Positions 9,199 through 18,620 are shown, counted from the stretch's first letter. The stretch is 64,000 nucleotides of DNA from Bacillota bacterium (GCA_021769295.1 JAETTD010000001.1:124001-188000); one strand, 5' to 3'. A program made the numbers and translations. Notes: a model not told the origin generated them from the sequence alone.

Positions 9199-10090
9199 TT
9201 TGACCTCTCCTCTTCCTGATTTTGGCGCCTTTTTCGCCTAAAATTCCGAGATATAACGCAGCTGCAACTATTACGGCAGATACCAACTTTAAATCGCTTG
9301 ATTCCATTCCCAGATACAGTGCCTGCGATATTATAACCCTGTAAAGAATCGCGCCTAAGGATGCCGATATAAGCCTTCGCAGAAGCGTCTTGGTTCCGAA
9401 TACCACTTCTCCCAAAATTACAGAGGCCAATCCTATTATCATCATTCCCGTGCCGCTGCTTATGTCGGCAAAGGCCTGATTCTGCGCAAGCATTCCTCCT
9501 GCAAGGCCTACCAGACCGTTGGAAATAGCCAGCCCCATAAGTTTCATATTGTCGCCTGATACGCCTGCGGCTCTTACCATATCTTCGTTGTCACCTGTTG
9601 CCCTGAACACGAATCCGAGGCGCGTCTGCAAGAACAAGTACAATAGCAGTATTATAACCGCCAGCACTATAAGTCCGATAACTATTCCCGAATACTTTGA
9701 CGGCAAAATCTTATCTGCCATATTGTATATGGTTTCGCTCTTAGTAAGGGGAATGTTTGGAGTTTTGCCCATGATTCTCAGGTTAATGGAATATGAAGCA
9801 AGCATTACGAGAATACCTGCAAGTATTGCCTGAATTTTAAGTCTGGTATGTAAAATTCCCGTCATAAAACCTGCGCATGCGCCGGCAATAAACGCGCCTA
9901 TAAGGCTGATATACGGATTTATGCCGGCGGAGCACATTACAGCGGCTGTTGCCATACCTGTAACTATGGAGCCGTCCACCGTCAAATCGGGCATATTGAG
10001 GGTTCTGAAGGACAGAAACACCCCGAGTGCCAGCACCGCATATATAGTTCCCAGTTCAATCGCTCCGAGGAGAGCGGTCAAGGTCATCAT
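9173..10090 (-). CDS. ABC transporter permease (TrpY-like, COG4120)
   Basis: 305-residue integral membrane protein of the branched-chain-amino-acid type permease fold, with about eight hydrophobic segments and a short basic C-terminus (KIRKRRGQ). The N-terminal segment MMTLTALLGAIELGTIYAVL and LNMPDLTVDGS are typical of this group, which pairs with a COG2984 binding protein. RBS GGAGACG before ATG. It overlaps the ATPase gene downstream and follows the binding protein by 30 bases. Confidence 0.88.
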   Translation of the reverse strand: MMTLTALLGAIELGTIYAVLALGVFLSFRTLNMPDLTVDGSIVTGMATAAVMCSAGINPYISLIGAFIAGACAGFMTGILHTRLKIQAILAGILVMLASYSINLRIMGKTPNIPLTKSETIYNMADKILPSKYSGIVIGLIVLAVIILLLYLFLQTRLGFVFRATGDNEDMVRAAGVSGDNMKLMGLAISNGLVGLAGGMLAQNQAFADISSGTGMMIIGLASVILGEVVFGTKTLLRRLISASLGAILYRVIISQALYLGMESSDLKLVSAVIVAAALYLGILGEKGAKIRKRRGQNGKSASNS

Positions 10091-10120
10091 AAAATCGTCT
10101 CCTTTATCTGTTATGCTTCC

Positions 10121-11098
10121 TTATTCCGGAAATGTAGTCGCTTTTTCCAAAACATCCGCCGGAATTTCAAGATTCAGCGCTTTGGCTGTTTCTGTATTCA
10201 GATATACTTTCATATCCGACATCTTTCTTACTGCCATGGTTGCAGGGTCTCCGCCTTCCAATACGTCAGCAATCATGGATGCTGTTTCTTTTCCCAAAAC
10301 GGTATAGTCTATTCCGTAGGTTGCAAGACCTCCGTCCTTTACCATGGAATCTGCGCTTACATAAAACGGAATTCCTGCTCCGTTGAATATTTCCGTAGCT
10401 ACTGCCATGGATGATGCTACGGTATTATCTATAGGTGAAAATACTATGTCTACCTTGTCTGCCAGGTATTGGGCAGCCTGCTGAACTTCGCTTGTGTTGG
10501 TAACGGTTGACTCCACAACCTTAAATCCGTTGGCTTCTGCATATTCTTTAAGCCCTGCTATTACGGATACGGAGTTATCTTCTCCAGTATTGTACAATGC
10601 TCCGATAGTTTTAAAGTCAGGGTCTATGTCCTTTGCAAGATTCATAATCATTTCAGCAGACACTTCGTCGGAGGTTCCTGTCACGTTGCCTCCCGGAGTT
10701 TCAAGACTGTCTACAAGTCCTGCATCCACAGGGTCTGTAATGGCTGCAAATACGATAGGAATATCCGTAGTTTCACTCAGGGCTGCCTGAGCTGCAGGAG
10801 TGGCTATTGCCACGATTACATCGCATTCTTCCCCTACAAATGTCTGCGCGATATTCTTCATTGTGGTCATATCGTTTTGTCCATTCTGATATAGTATTTC
10901 GATATTGTCTCCGTCCACATATCCCTCGTCTTCGAGGCCTTCTATAATGCTCTCTCTTATAGTGTCAAGGGACGGGTGCTCCATAAGCTGTATAATGCCT
11001 ATTTTATACACCTTTTCGTCCTCTTTTTTGCTTCCGCATCCTGTAAACATCATCATCGACATTGCCAGTACCAATAAAACCGCTAATACTTTTTTCAT
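10121..11098 (-). CDS. ABC transporter substrate-binding lipoprotein (TrpX-like, COG2984)
   Basis: 325-residue secreted binding protein. The signal peptide ends in a lipobox MFTGC with cysteine at residue 21, so it is membrane-anchored. The mature part begins KVYKIGIIQLMEHPSLD, typical of the COG2984 family, and has the two-lobed periplasmic-binding fold. First gene of the operon; the T-box leader and its terminator lie directly upstream, so expression should rise when the cognate tRNA is uncharged. The tryptophan assignment rests on family and a candidate UGG specifier. Confidence 0.88.
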   Translation of the reverse strand: MKKVLAVLLVLAMSMMMFTGCGSKKEDEKVYKIGIIQLMEHPSLDTIRESIIEGLEDEGYVDGDNIEILYQNGQNDMTTMKNIAQTFVGEECDVIVAIATPAAQAALSETTDIPIVFAAITDPVDAGLVDSLETPGGNVTGTSDEVSAEMIMNLAKDIDPDFKTIGALYNTGEDNSVSVIAGLKEYAEANGFKVVESTVTNTSEVQQAAQYLADKVDIVFSPIDNTVASSMAVATEIFNGAGIPFYVSADSMVKDGGLATYGIDYTVLGKETASMIADVLEGGDPATMAVRKMSDMKVYLNTETAKALNLEIPADVLEKATTFPE

Positions 11099-11131
11099 TT
11101 TTGTCTCCTTTCCGTTTTGAAGTGTCTCTGC

Positions 11132-11420
11132 AAAAAAGAAACCCTATCCTTGAATATTCAAGGACAGGGTATTAACCTGCGGTACCACCTTGATTGACTT
11201 GCATAGCAAGCCCACCTCTTGCAGAGTGCCAACACACTCCTTTCCACTTACGTAGGAATCACGTCTCAGATAATCGGCGCTTTGTTACGCCTTTCCCCTC
11301 GCCCTCGGGAGCCCATTATTCTAATCCGTTATCTGTCCGGCTTCCACCGTCCCGAACTCGCTGCGAGAACTGCAATTAGTTTTACTTCTCCGTCAAAGGT
11401 TTGTTTTATTTAATTTATAT
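11132..11420 (-). ncRNA. T-box leader (tRNA-sensing riboswitch), probably tRNA-Trp
   Basis: Minus-strand leader of the transporter operon. The T-box consensus is present as AAGGTGGTACCGCAGG (about 11178-11193), the stem I apical part as GGTGGAAGCCGG, and the terminator as CCCTGTCCTTGAA pairing with TTCAAGGATAGGG followed by TTTCTTTTTT. The specifier loop region reads GAATAATGGGCTCC; UGG (tryptophan) at 11313-11315 is the most plausible codon given the transporter family. The exact specifier register was judged by eye. Confidence 0.9.
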
Positions 11421-11425
11421 TTGGA

Positions 11426-11455
11426 ATTTTACCACCTAAATCGCTGCCCTGTCAA
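11426..11455 (-). promoter_or_regulatory. Sigma-A promoter of the T-box operon
   Basis: Minus strand TTGACA (11450-11455), 18-base gap, TAAAAT (11426-11431), immediately upstream of the T-box leader. Confidence 0.8.
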
Positions 11456-11498
11456 CTGTTTTTTTAGACATCAGAACAAGGTTTTGCAGCGAGCAGAG

Positions 11499-11597
11499 CA
11501 TACACATTGTGAGTTTAGCTCATACATTACATGCCTGTTTCTGTGAAAATGTATGACGGCGTAATGCATTTTTGCCATAATCATCATACAATGTATG
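11499..11597. repeat. Intergenic hairpin pair with CATACATT-type arms
   Basis: TCATACATT at 11520 and AATGTATGA at 11548-11556 form a 37-bp hairpin with perfect 9-bp arms and a 19-base loop. A second CATACA...TGTATGA palindrome lies 63 bases on (11583-11597), and a related CATACACATTGTGAG lies at 11499. The geometry copies the 62-bp hairpin arrays but the arms differ. The 240-bp interval before the LytTR gene holds nothing else I recognise. Confidence 0.55.
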
Positions 11598-11697
11598 ACG
11601 AAAACTCGGATAAGCATGACAGACCGCCGGCGAAAAACTTTTCTGTTTTACATTGATTTAAATATCGGCTATAATATCCGTAAGGAGGCGCCCGCCC

Positions 11698-12456
11698 ATG
11701 ATTACCGTTATGATTGTAAATGAAAAATCCCGTGACAACGAGCTGATTGCAGCGAGCATAATCGGAGGGTTTGAAACTCCAACCTGCATAATTTCAACAT
11801 GCAGTCCCAAAGAGGCGGAAGACATCTTTTCCCACAGAGACGATATAGATTTATTCATACTGCAAATAAACATGAAAGGGCGCAGCGGCTATAAGCTGGC
11901 AGAATCGGTGCGAAAGCGCAAGGTTTACCGAAATACTCCCATCTTGTTCATCACTGCCCAAAGCTACAGCCTGGTGGGATTTCCCCAGCTGGCCACTTAC
12001 AGAAGCTATAAGAAGCATAATTACATTTCAACTCCCATATGCAGATTGGACGTACAGGGCAAACTGGGACTGTATCTGGACGCCATTCTGTCAGCAGAGC
12101 ACGAGGATGCCGGCGAAAGAGTCATCTATCTGGAATATGATTCGGGCAATACTTTTTTGAAGGTGTCCGATATTTTGTTTGCGGAAATACAAAATAAGGC
12201 GGCTGCCATTCATACTAAACACGAGAGCTACTCAATCAGACGCACTTCTCTTGAAAAAATTGCGGAAACGGTTGACGACGAGATGTTCATAAGGTGTCAC
12301 AAAAGCTTTGCCCTCAATGTAAAGAATATTTCTGCCCTTGAAAAGTCCGGCAGAAGAAACTGGCTCGCAGTCTTTGAAGACCGAAAATTCTGCCCCGTTT
12401 CTCAAACATATTATGGCAAAATAAAAGAAACCTACATGATAAACAGGCCAAGATAA
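11698..12456 (+). CDS. LytTR-family response regulator
   Basis: 252-residue two-domain regulator: an atypical receiver-like domain at about 1-125 (DDIDLFILQINMKGRSGY takes the place of the usual phospho-acceptor stretch, so the aspartate is uncertain) and a LytTR DNA-binding domain at about 140-250 (FIRCHKSFALNVKNISALEK is the hallmark). No histidine kinase gene adjoins it, so its signal is unknown. RBS AAGGAGG 8 bases before ATG. A hairpin overlaps its stop codon. Confidence 0.85.
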   Translation: MITVMIVNEKSRDNELIAASIIGGFETPTCIISTCSPKEAEDIFSHRDDIDLFILQINMKGRSGYKLAESVRKRKVYRNTPILFITAQSYSLVGFPQLATYRSYKKHNYISTPICRLDVQGKLGLYLDAILSAEHEDAGERVIYLEYDSGNTFLKVSDILFAEIQNKAAAIHTKHESYSIRRTSLEKIAETVDDEMFIRCHKSFALNVKNISALEKSGRRNWLAVFEDRKFCPVSQTYYGKIKETYMINRPR

Positions 12457-12498
12457 GGCCTATAGTGCCATTTAAAGGCGGCACCCTTGCAGGCCTTT
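12455..12498 (+). terminator. Hairpin after LytTR gene
   Basis: AAGGCCT pairs with AGGCCTT with inner TGCC/GGCA pairs; it lacks a clear U run so it may be a weak terminator or processing stem. Confidence 0.45.
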
Positions 12499-12548
12499 GA
12501 AAAACAATATATAATCCGGGTAAAATGCAGTACAAAAGGAGATAAGCC

Positions 12549-13025
12549 ATGAATATCAGATTTGCCCATCCCGATGACATGAATGAGATTTATAATATAG
12601 AATTTCTGACTTTTCCGCCGCAGGAAGCCGCAGCGCCGGAGACCTACCCATATAGGCTGAAACACTTTCCCCGTTACTTTTTTGTTGCGGAATCAGATGA
12701 CCGTGTTGTGGCTTTTCTGTCAGGCAGGCCTGTCTCAGGCGACGGTATAAAGGACGAAATGTATCACAATGAGGCCTACCCAAAGGGCTTCACCTTCGCC
12801 TTGCTGTCCGTCGCAGTAAACCCGGAATTTCAGCAGAACGGCTTTGGGGCGGCTCTTATCCGTCATGCCGTAGCCTCTGCAAAGAATATGAACCGTGAAA
12901 ATATGATTCTGGCCTGTAAAGAAGATAAAATTCCTTTTTATCAAAAATCCGGCTTTTATAAGACCGGCCTTTCCCAATCATCTCACGGCGGCGCAGTTTG
13001 GTATGACATGGGAATGGATTTTTAG
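12549..13025 (+). CDS. GNAT-family N-acetyltransferase
   Basis: 158-residue acetyl-CoA-dependent acetyltransferase resembling the arylalkylamine/serotonin acetyltransferase branch (FPPQEAAAPETYPYRLKHFP near residue 20). The acetyl-CoA loop is QNGFGAALIRH near residue 100, preceded by the beta-4 strand FALLSVAVNPEFQ. Substrate unknown. RBS AAAGGAG before ATG. It is followed after 15 bases by the LysO-like transporter gene, so the two are likely an operon. Confidence 0.82.
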   Translation: MNIRFAHPDDMNEIYNIEFLTFPPQEAAAPETYPYRLKHFPRYFFVAESDDRVVAFLSGRPVSGDGIKDEMYHNEAYPKGFTFALLSVAVNPEFQQNGFGAALIRHAVASAKNMNRENMILACKEDKIPFYQKSGFYKTGLSQSSHGGAVWYDMGMDF

Positions 13026-13040
13026 CTTGGAGGATGCACT

Positions 13041-13988
13041 TTGAATACATATATACCTTTTATATGCCTTGCAATAGGGGCTGTCATTAACTGGCGGGGA
13101 CTGCCGCATCTCTTTTTAAAAATTTTTGATATTGCAACAAATGCAGCGCTTATTCTTCTTATGATCGTCATAGGTCTCAACATAGGAACAAGCCGGGAAG
13201 TGATGTCAAACTTGGATACCATAGGTCTTAACTGCATGTTTATTTCACTGTCTGCCATCGCATGTAGCGTGATTTTGGTGCGATTATCCGAATCCACCGT
13301 AATGCCTCTTGAAAAAATCAGGCTTCAGCTTGCCCAAGAGACTTGTCAGGAGATTGAAAGCGGCCAAGGTTCCCACTTTTCCCCGCTTATCATAGTAATG
13401 CCTGCTTGCATAATTATAGGTATTTTGCTCGGCTATTTTCTCCTTTCGGATATCAACCATAATATTTTGGATACGATATTGACCGTATCCCTGATATTCC
13501 TGTACACGGGGGTCGGTGTAAGTCTGGCTTCCAACAAGGACGTGTTTCAATATATAAAAAAATTGGGACTACGTGTTTTGATTATGCCCGTTGCCGTATT
13601 TACAGGCTGCATTCTGGGCGGCATAGTGAGCGGCCTTATTCTTGGCCTTCCCCTTTCCTTTTCTACCCTTTCTGCAAGCGGAATGGGGTACTACAGCTTA
13701 ACCGGCGCTTTTATGACGGAGAATTACGGAATTGAAGCAGGGACTTACGGATTTATAGTAAATGTATCGAGAGATGTCTTTACGGTTCTGCTGCTTCCGT
13801 TACTGTCAAAAATAAGCAAAGGCAGCCCCATAGCGTCAGGGGCTGCCGGATGTATGGATACCATGCTTGTTCCCGTAACCAAGTCGGTCGGTCCCGAACT
13901 TGGAATGGTGGCCCTCATAAGCGGTACCATTCTTACCTTTTTAGTTCCGGTATGGCTGCCTATCGGAGCGGGATTGTTCGGCGGTTGA
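13041..13988 (+). CDS. LysO (DUF340)-family transporter, TTG start
   Basis: 315-residue integral membrane protein of the lysine exporter LysO/YbjE family, with about eight hydrophobic segments. The C-terminal half has the family segments SASGMGYYSLTG, ISGTILTFLVPV and SRDVFTVLLLP. I use a TTG start because GGAGG lies 7 bases upstream and no ATG fits. Lysine/thialysine export is established for E. coli LysO; substrate here is inferred. It probably shares a transcript with the acetyltransferase gene. Confidence 0.82.
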   Translation: MNTYIPFICLAIGAVINWRGLPHLFLKIFDIATNAALILLMIVIGLNIGTSREVMSNLDTIGLNCMFISLSAIACSVILVRLSESTVMPLEKIRLQLAQETCQEIESGQGSHFSPLIIVMPACIIIGILLGYFLLSDINHNILDTILTVSLIFLYTGVGVSLASNKDVFQYIKKLGLRVLIMPVAVFTGCILGGIVSGLILGLPLSFSTLSASGMGYYSLTGAFMTENYGIEAGTYGFIVNVSRDVFTVLLLPLLSKISKGSPIASGAAGCMDTMLVPVTKSVGPELGMVALISGTILTFLVPVWLPIGAGLFGG

Positions 13989-14001
13989 TTTAAGCAAGCT
14001 C

Positions 14002-15333
14002 TTAATATCCGTAAATTTTTCTGTATTTTATCAGCATAGCTGCCGCAACTATGACGGCAATAATTTCGGCCACAGGAAGCGCCAGCCAAACGCCGTCGAT
14101 TCCCATGATTTTCGGCAACAGCAACAATGCGCCGGCTTCCAGTACGAAGGTTCTCAACACGGATATGAGAGCCGAAACCCTGCCGTTGTTAAGGGCCGTA
14201 AAGAATCCTGAAGCAAACACATTGACTCCGGTAAACAAAATGCTTATGGCAATAATTCTGAATCCGTAAATCATTAGTTCCGACAGAACCGCATCTTTTG
14301 ATGCAAATATCCATACCAGCATCTTATCTGATATTTCGGCAAGGCCGAACATGGCAAAAGAAAATATTATCACGATCTTCATGGAAATCAAAAACGCTTT
14401 TCTTATGTTTTCTTTATTACCTGCTCCGTAGTTATAGCTCACCACCGGAGCTATTCCCGATGTGAATCCAAAGAATATGGCGACAAAGATAAACTGCAGA
14501 TAAAGTATTGCGCTTATGGCTGCGACTCCCTTCTCCCCTACCAGCTCCATCATCTGCAAGTTAAACAGAGTTGTCGTCACAGCGCTTGCAAGGTTTGATA
14601 CCATTTCCGAGGAACCGTTTCCGAGGGATTTGATAAAATCCTTTCCGTCCCACACCGGCTTTTCAAAGTGAATAAGGCTTTTTTTATTGCAGAATACCGT
14701 CAGCGGAACAAGCCCGCCGATAATCATTCCTGATACGGACGCAATGGCCGCTCCCGTAAGTCCCATATCAAATACTCCCACCAGAAGCAAATCCAAAACT
14801 ATATTGACCACTCCGGAGCCAACAGAAAGCCAAAGTCCCATTCTCGGCCTGTCGGCAGTCACGAGGTAGCTTTGGAATAAAACCTGCATTACCCATATAG
14901 GACCTCCGAGGACGATTATGCTGCCATATTCAACGCAGTAAGGAAGCAATTCTTCGTCCGAACCAAGCATCATATATATTTCTTCATCCCACATCATAAA
15001 GAGTACAGTCAATACTATTATGGCCGCCACATTTATTATCACGGTCAGCGTCATAAAGCTGTTAGCCTCCTCGGGTTTTCCCTCCCCGAGTTTCTTTCCT
15101 ATTATGGCATTGCTTCCGGCAGCCAGCATAAACGCCAGCGCCATACACACGTTAAGTACCGGATAAACTATATTTATAGCTGACAGTCCGAGGCTTCCGG
15201 CAAAGTTTGATATGACAATGCCGTCAACAATGCTGTACATTGAAATAAAAACCATCCTCACCATGGTAGGCACGGTGAAGATGAGCATGTTTTTCATATT
15301 TATCTCTTTATTGTAAATCAAGTTGTCTGACAT
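14002..15333 (-). CDS. MATE-family efflux transporter
   Basis: Multidrug/toxin antiporter with about twelve membrane segments in two homologous halves. Start placed at ATG 15331-15333 (MSDNLIYNKEINMKNML), where GGGAG lies 7 bases upstream; a longer in-frame start lacks a ribosome site. This gives 443 residues. The SGIAPVVSYNYGAGN segment near residue 290 is the family signature of the second half. Convergent with the LysO-like gene, with only 13 bases between them. Confidence 0.9.
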   Translation of the reverse strand: MSDNLIYNKEINMKNMLIFTVPTMVRMVFISMYSIVDGIVISNFAGSLGLSAINIVYPVLNVCMALAFMLAAGSNAIIGKKLGEGKPEEANSFMTLTVIINVAAIIVLTVLFMMWDEEIYMMLGSDEELLPYCVEYGSIIVLGGPIWVMQVLFQSYLVTADRPRMGLWLSVGSGVVNIVLDLLLVGVFDMGLTGAAIASVSGMIIGGLVPLTVFCNKKSLIHFEKPVWDGKDFIKSLGNGSSEMVSNLASAVTTTLFNLQMMELVGEKGVAAISAILYLQFIFVAIFFGFTSGIAPVVSYNYGAGNKENIRKAFLISMKIVIIFSFAMFGLAEISDKMLVWIFASKDAVLSELMIYGFRIIAISILFTGVNVFASGFFTALNNGRVSALISVLRTFVLEAGALLLLPKIMGIDGVWLALPVAEIIAVIVAAAMLIKYRKIYGY

Positions 15334-15449
15334 TCTTGTACTCCCTATCCATTCTATTATGCCTTTATTATATATAAAATTCAACATCATATTTTATCTT
15401 CGCATGCATATATTGTTTTAACGAATAAGTAAGGAGTGTGTGTCTTGCA

Positions 15450-15707
15450 ATGAAGGATTACATAGAAGAAAGAGTTTTGGAGTTAGCTCACTACATAATA
15501 AACACCAATTCAACAGTCAGAGCCGCAGCAAAAAAATTCCGTGTGAGCAAATCCACCGTACACAAAGATGTCACCGAGAGGCTCCTTGAAATAAATCCGG
15601 GGCTGGCCGCAGAGGTTAAAGAGGTTCTGGAAAATAACAAGGCTGAACGCCATCTCAGAGGCGGTATGGCTACAAGAGAAAAATACAAATGCGCAAAGGA
15701 AAAATAA
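15450..15707 (+). CDS. spoIIID: Sporulation transcriptional regulator SpoIIID
   Basis: Small DNA-binding regulator of mother-cell gene expression during sporulation. 85 residues, matching the family: MKDYIEERVLELAHYII, then the helix-turn-helix AAAKKFRVSKSTVHKDVTERL and the basic tail HLRGGMATREKYK. I start at the ATG whose product aligns with B. subtilis SpoIIID; AAGGAG is 13 bases upstream, rather far, and a GTG four codons earlier sits too close to it. Its presence indicates a spore-former. A terminator overlaps the end. Confidence 0.93.
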   Translation: MKDYIEERVLELAHYIINTNSTVRAAAKKFRVSKSTVHKDVTERLLEINPGLAAEVKEVLENNKAERHLRGGMATREKYKCAKEK

Positions 15708-15729
15708 ACGACCCTCCAAGGGTCGTTTT
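15706..15729 (+). terminator. Terminator after spoIIID
   Basis: AAACGACCCT pairs with AGGGTCGTTT around CCA, followed by TTTTG. Confidence 0.85.
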
Positions 15730-15804
15730 GTAATTGCAAAAGCCCATAGCATGTAATATAATTGTCATATATACTTTGCTTCGATTACAGAGGAGGTTTT
15801 ATAA

Positions 15805-16827
15805 ATGATTTATTTCAGAAGTGATTACAGCTTGGGAGCTCACCCAAAAGTTATGGAAGCTCTTATGGCTACAAACATGGAACATACAGACGGTTATGCA
15901 GAAGATAAATTTTCCTATGAAACTGCTGACATGATAAGAGAAATGATCGGCAAACCCGACGCCCATGTTCATTTCATGGTTGGCGGAACCCCTACCAACA
16001 CCATTACGATAGCTGCGGCTTTAAGACCTTATGAAGGGGTTATTTCAGCAGATTCGGGCCATATCTATGTTCACGAAACCGGCTCTGTCGAAGCTATGGG
16101 GCATAGAGTTTTTGCTGCGCCTACAAAGGACGGCAAGCTTCGCCCTGCCGATGTGGAAAAAGTTCTGCTTCATCACGAAGACGAGCACACGGTTATTCCT
16201 AAACTTGTTTATATAACCCACCCTACGGAAAACGGCGGCGTATATACAAAAGCAGAATTGCAGGCTCTTCACGACTGCTGCAAAAAGCACGATCTCTATT
16301 TGTATGCGGACGGCGCACGCCTCGGAACTGCCCTCACATGGCCCGGAAACGATGTCAGCCTGAAAGATCTGGCAGATTTAACCGATGCGTTCTACATAGG
16401 CGGAACCAAGATAGGAACCCTGTTCGGCGAGGCTCTAATCATAATGAACGACCAGATAAACGATCATTTCCGTTATATGGTAAAGCGTGCCTGCGCATTG
16501 CTTGCCAAAGGCAGACTTATCGCCGTTCAGCTAAAGGCCCTGCTGGAAGGCGGCGAAGATTCTCTGTATTATCAACTTTCACGCCACGAAAACGAGCTGG
16601 CCATAAAGTTAGCCAAAGGCGTACAGGACAAAGGATACAAGCTTTGGATTCCTCATCAAACAAATCAAGTCTTTGTCATAGTTCCAAACGATAAAATTGC
16701 CGAACTTGAAAAAGATTTCTTCTTCTACACCTGGGCTCCTTACGACGAAACCAGTTCTGTAATCAGACTCGTTATAAGCTGGGGAAGCACGGAAGATGAT
16801 GTAAATAAAATACTTGAAGCGATGTAA
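15805..16827 (+). CDS. Low-specificity L-threonine aldolase / beta-eliminating lyase
   Basis: PLP enzyme that splits L-threonine (and allo-threonine) to glycine and acetaldehyde. 340 residues, usual length. SDYSLGAHPKVMEAL near the N-terminus, HETGSVEAMGHRV near 90, YADGARLGTALTW near 165 and the PLP lysine in GGTKIGTLFGEAL near 195-207 are intact. RBS GAGGAGG before ATG. The next gene starts 13 bases on with its own strong ribosome site. Confidence 0.9.
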   Translation: MIYFRSDYSLGAHPKVMEALMATNMEHTDGYAEDKFSYETADMIREMIGKPDAHVHFMVGGTPTNTITIAAALRPYEGVISADSGHIYVHETGSVEAMGHRVFAAPTKDGKLRPADVEKVLLHHEDEHTVIPKLVYITHPTENGGVYTKAELQALHDCCKKHDLYLYADGARLGTALTWPGNDVSLKDLADLTDAFYIGGTKIGTLFGEALIIMNDQINDHFRYMVKRACALLAKGRLIAVQLKALLEGGEDSLYYQLSRHENELAIKLAKGVQDKGYKLWIPHQTNQVFVIVPNDKIAELEKDFFFYTWAPYDETSSVIRLVISWGSTEDDVNKILEAM

Positions 16828-16840
16828 TAAGGAGGAAAAA

Positions 16841-17524
16841 ATGGCACTATTTACTGTAAACACTACTTGTCCTATATGTGGAAACCCATTTAAAGAAGAT
16901 GAACTTGTAGCAACAAGCTACGGGTGGAAAGCATGTAAAAGCTGTAGCCGTCATATAACAGCATACAGAGAAGAAACCCATGATGAAAATTCCTATTCAG
17001 CCTGGGAACTTAAAGGGCTCCTTGCAGATTTTAAATACAGTAAACCTGATGAACTTACACAAGATGCTATTTTCAGTATTGATGGAGCCTATGGAAAAAA
17101 GATTTATATATTTGAAAATAAATGCATAATAAACACTGATTTTACTGTAGGTTCAATTTTGCAAGGCAACGCAACAGATGGTAGAAAAATAATTTTTTAC
17201 AAAGATATAATCGGCATACAATTTAAAGAGCCCGGTGTCTTTCTTGGTTTTATTCAGTTTGAAACAGCCGCTAACATAAAAAATGAAAACTCAGAAAATT
17301 TTTATTCAGAAAATGCATTTGTCTTCAGTGAGATTACAGATGAAATACAAGAAATGTACAAGTACGTAGTGAATAGAACTGAAGAGATAAAAGCCTGCGA
17401 ATATTCCGGCTCATATGCTATATCACCTATGAATGAACTCAAGATTCTAAAAGATTTGCTTGATATGGATATTGTAAATCAACAAGAATTTGATGCAAAA
17501 AAGAAGCAGTTGCTTAATTTATAA
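16841..17524 (+). CDS. Zinc-ribbon protein with DUF4428-like N-terminus and SHOCT-like tail
   Basis: 227 residues. N-terminal CPICGNPF and CKSCSRH form two CxxC pairs, a probable zinc ribbon. The middle resembles a pleckstrin-like domain. The last 30 residues (LKILKDLLDMDIVNQQEFDAKKKQLL) are the SHOCT oligomerisation motif. No function can be assigned. I start at ATG 16841, preceded by AAGGAGG, rather than an upstream start inside the aldolase gene. The gene is more A/T-rich than its neighbours, which hints at a separate origin. Confidence 0.72.
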   Translation: MALFTVNTTCPICGNPFKEDELVATSYGWKACKSCSRHITAYREETHDENSYSAWELKGLLADFKYSKPDELTQDAIFSIDGAYGKKIYIFENKCIINTDFTVGSILQGNATDGRKIIFYKDIIGIQFKEPGVFLGFIQFETAANIKNENSENFYSENAFVFSEITDEIQEMYKYVVNRTEEIKACEYSGSYAISPMNELKILKDLLDMDIVNQQEFDAKKKQLLNL

Positions 17525-17544
17525 TTCACACTTAAATATGATTT

Positions 17545-17577
17545 AAAAAATGCTCGCAACACTGCGAGCATTTTTTT
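17545..17577. terminator. Bidirectional terminator
   Basis: AAAAAATGCTCGCA pairs with TGCGAGCATTTTTTT around loop ACAC, between convergent genes. Confidence 0.92.
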
Positions 17578-17585
17578 ATTTGCAT

Positions 17586-18611
17586 TTATTCTCCGAGCAC
17601 TCTCAATAAATCTCCGAACACTCCGTATGCTGTCTGTTCTATCTCCGGTTCATGTTCAATAACGGAAAGTTTCTTCATCAAATCGGTAGTTATGGAAACC
17701 ACCGAAGTCGTGCTGTTTACTGAAGCAAGCATATCTCCTTTTGGTATTTCTTCAGGTCTTACCGATGCTTTAACACAGCCTTTTTCTTTAACTCCCCTGC
17801 ATACCAGTTTTATGACATTGCCGCGGGATTCCGCCTCTCTTATGTCGTCTACCGTTATGTCCTCAATGCCCTTGCGCTCTACCATATCAGGCGTGATATG
17901 CGCATCCATAAGCACATTCAGAAGCGCTGTAATCTTAGCGGCAGCATCGTATCCTTCTATATCCATGGCCGGATCCGCCTCTATAAAGCCCATGCGGCGA
18001 CCGCGTTCCATTATTTCTTCATGAGGAACGCCTGCGGCCATTTCTTCCAATATAAAGTTCGTGGTGCTGTTTAATATACCTGAAACTTCTGTCACTTCAG
18101 CCATTTGCAATGTCTTGTCAACAAGATTAAATACCGGTGTTCCGTCCATTACGGTAGTCTCATAGAAAAATTTAACTCCGGCTTTTTCGGCAGCTTCTTT
18201 AAGTTCTGCGAATTTCCATGCGATAGGACCCTTATTGGCTGTAATTACATGCTTTTTTCTCTCAAACGCCGCCTCAATGTGGCTTATTGCAGGCTGTCCC
18301 GTAAAAATATTAAGAGGCGTCATTTCAATGAGTACGTCATAATCAGCGTTTTTAACTATTTCCATTGTGCTCATGGCAGACAGGCTCTGTTCATCTTTAA
18401 ATCTGCCTGATTCCGCCAAATCAAGAAGGGCTTTTTCCAAGTCTATTCCGTCTGCCGACACGAGATTCCCTCTTGAATTTGTTGCAATTGCAGTTACCTC
18501 AACTTCGCACCCGTATTTTTGCTTTATTTTATCATGCTTTTCGCAAAGCAGCCTGGCAAAAGCCTGACCGGCATTTCCGAACCCAAGCAATGCAAGTTTT
18601 ACTCTTTTCAT
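17586..18611 (-). CDS. hom: Homoserine dehydrogenase (short form)
   Basis: NAD(P)H-dependent reduction of aspartate semialdehyde to homoserine on the threonine/methionine pathway. 341 residues: Rossmann motif GFGNAGQAFARLL near residue 11, catalytic lysine region TANKGPIAW near 123, and the GILNSTTNFILEEM and GFIEADPAMDIEGYDAAAKI segments of the substrate domain. The regulatory ACT domain of long forms is absent, so feedback inhibition through it is not expected. It follows the HutD-like gene by 9 bases. Confidence 0.92.
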   Translation of the reverse strand: MKRVKLALLGFGNAGQAFARLLCEKHDKIKQKYGCEVEVTAIATNSRGNLVSADGIDLEKALLDLAESGRFKDEQSLSAMSTMEIVKNADYDVLIEMTPLNIFTGQPAISHIEAAFERKKHVITANKGPIAWKFAELKEAAEKAGVKFFYETTVMDGTPVFNLVDKTLQMAEVTEVSGILNSTTNFILEEMAAGVPHEEIMERGRRMGFIEADPAMDIEGYDAAAKITALLNVLMDAHITPDMVERKGIEDITVDDIREAESRGNVIKLVCRGVKEKGCVKASVRPEEIPKGDMLASVNSTTSVVSITTDLMKKLSVIEHEPEIEQTAYGVFGDLLRVLGE

Positions 18612-18620
18612 ATCCGTTTC

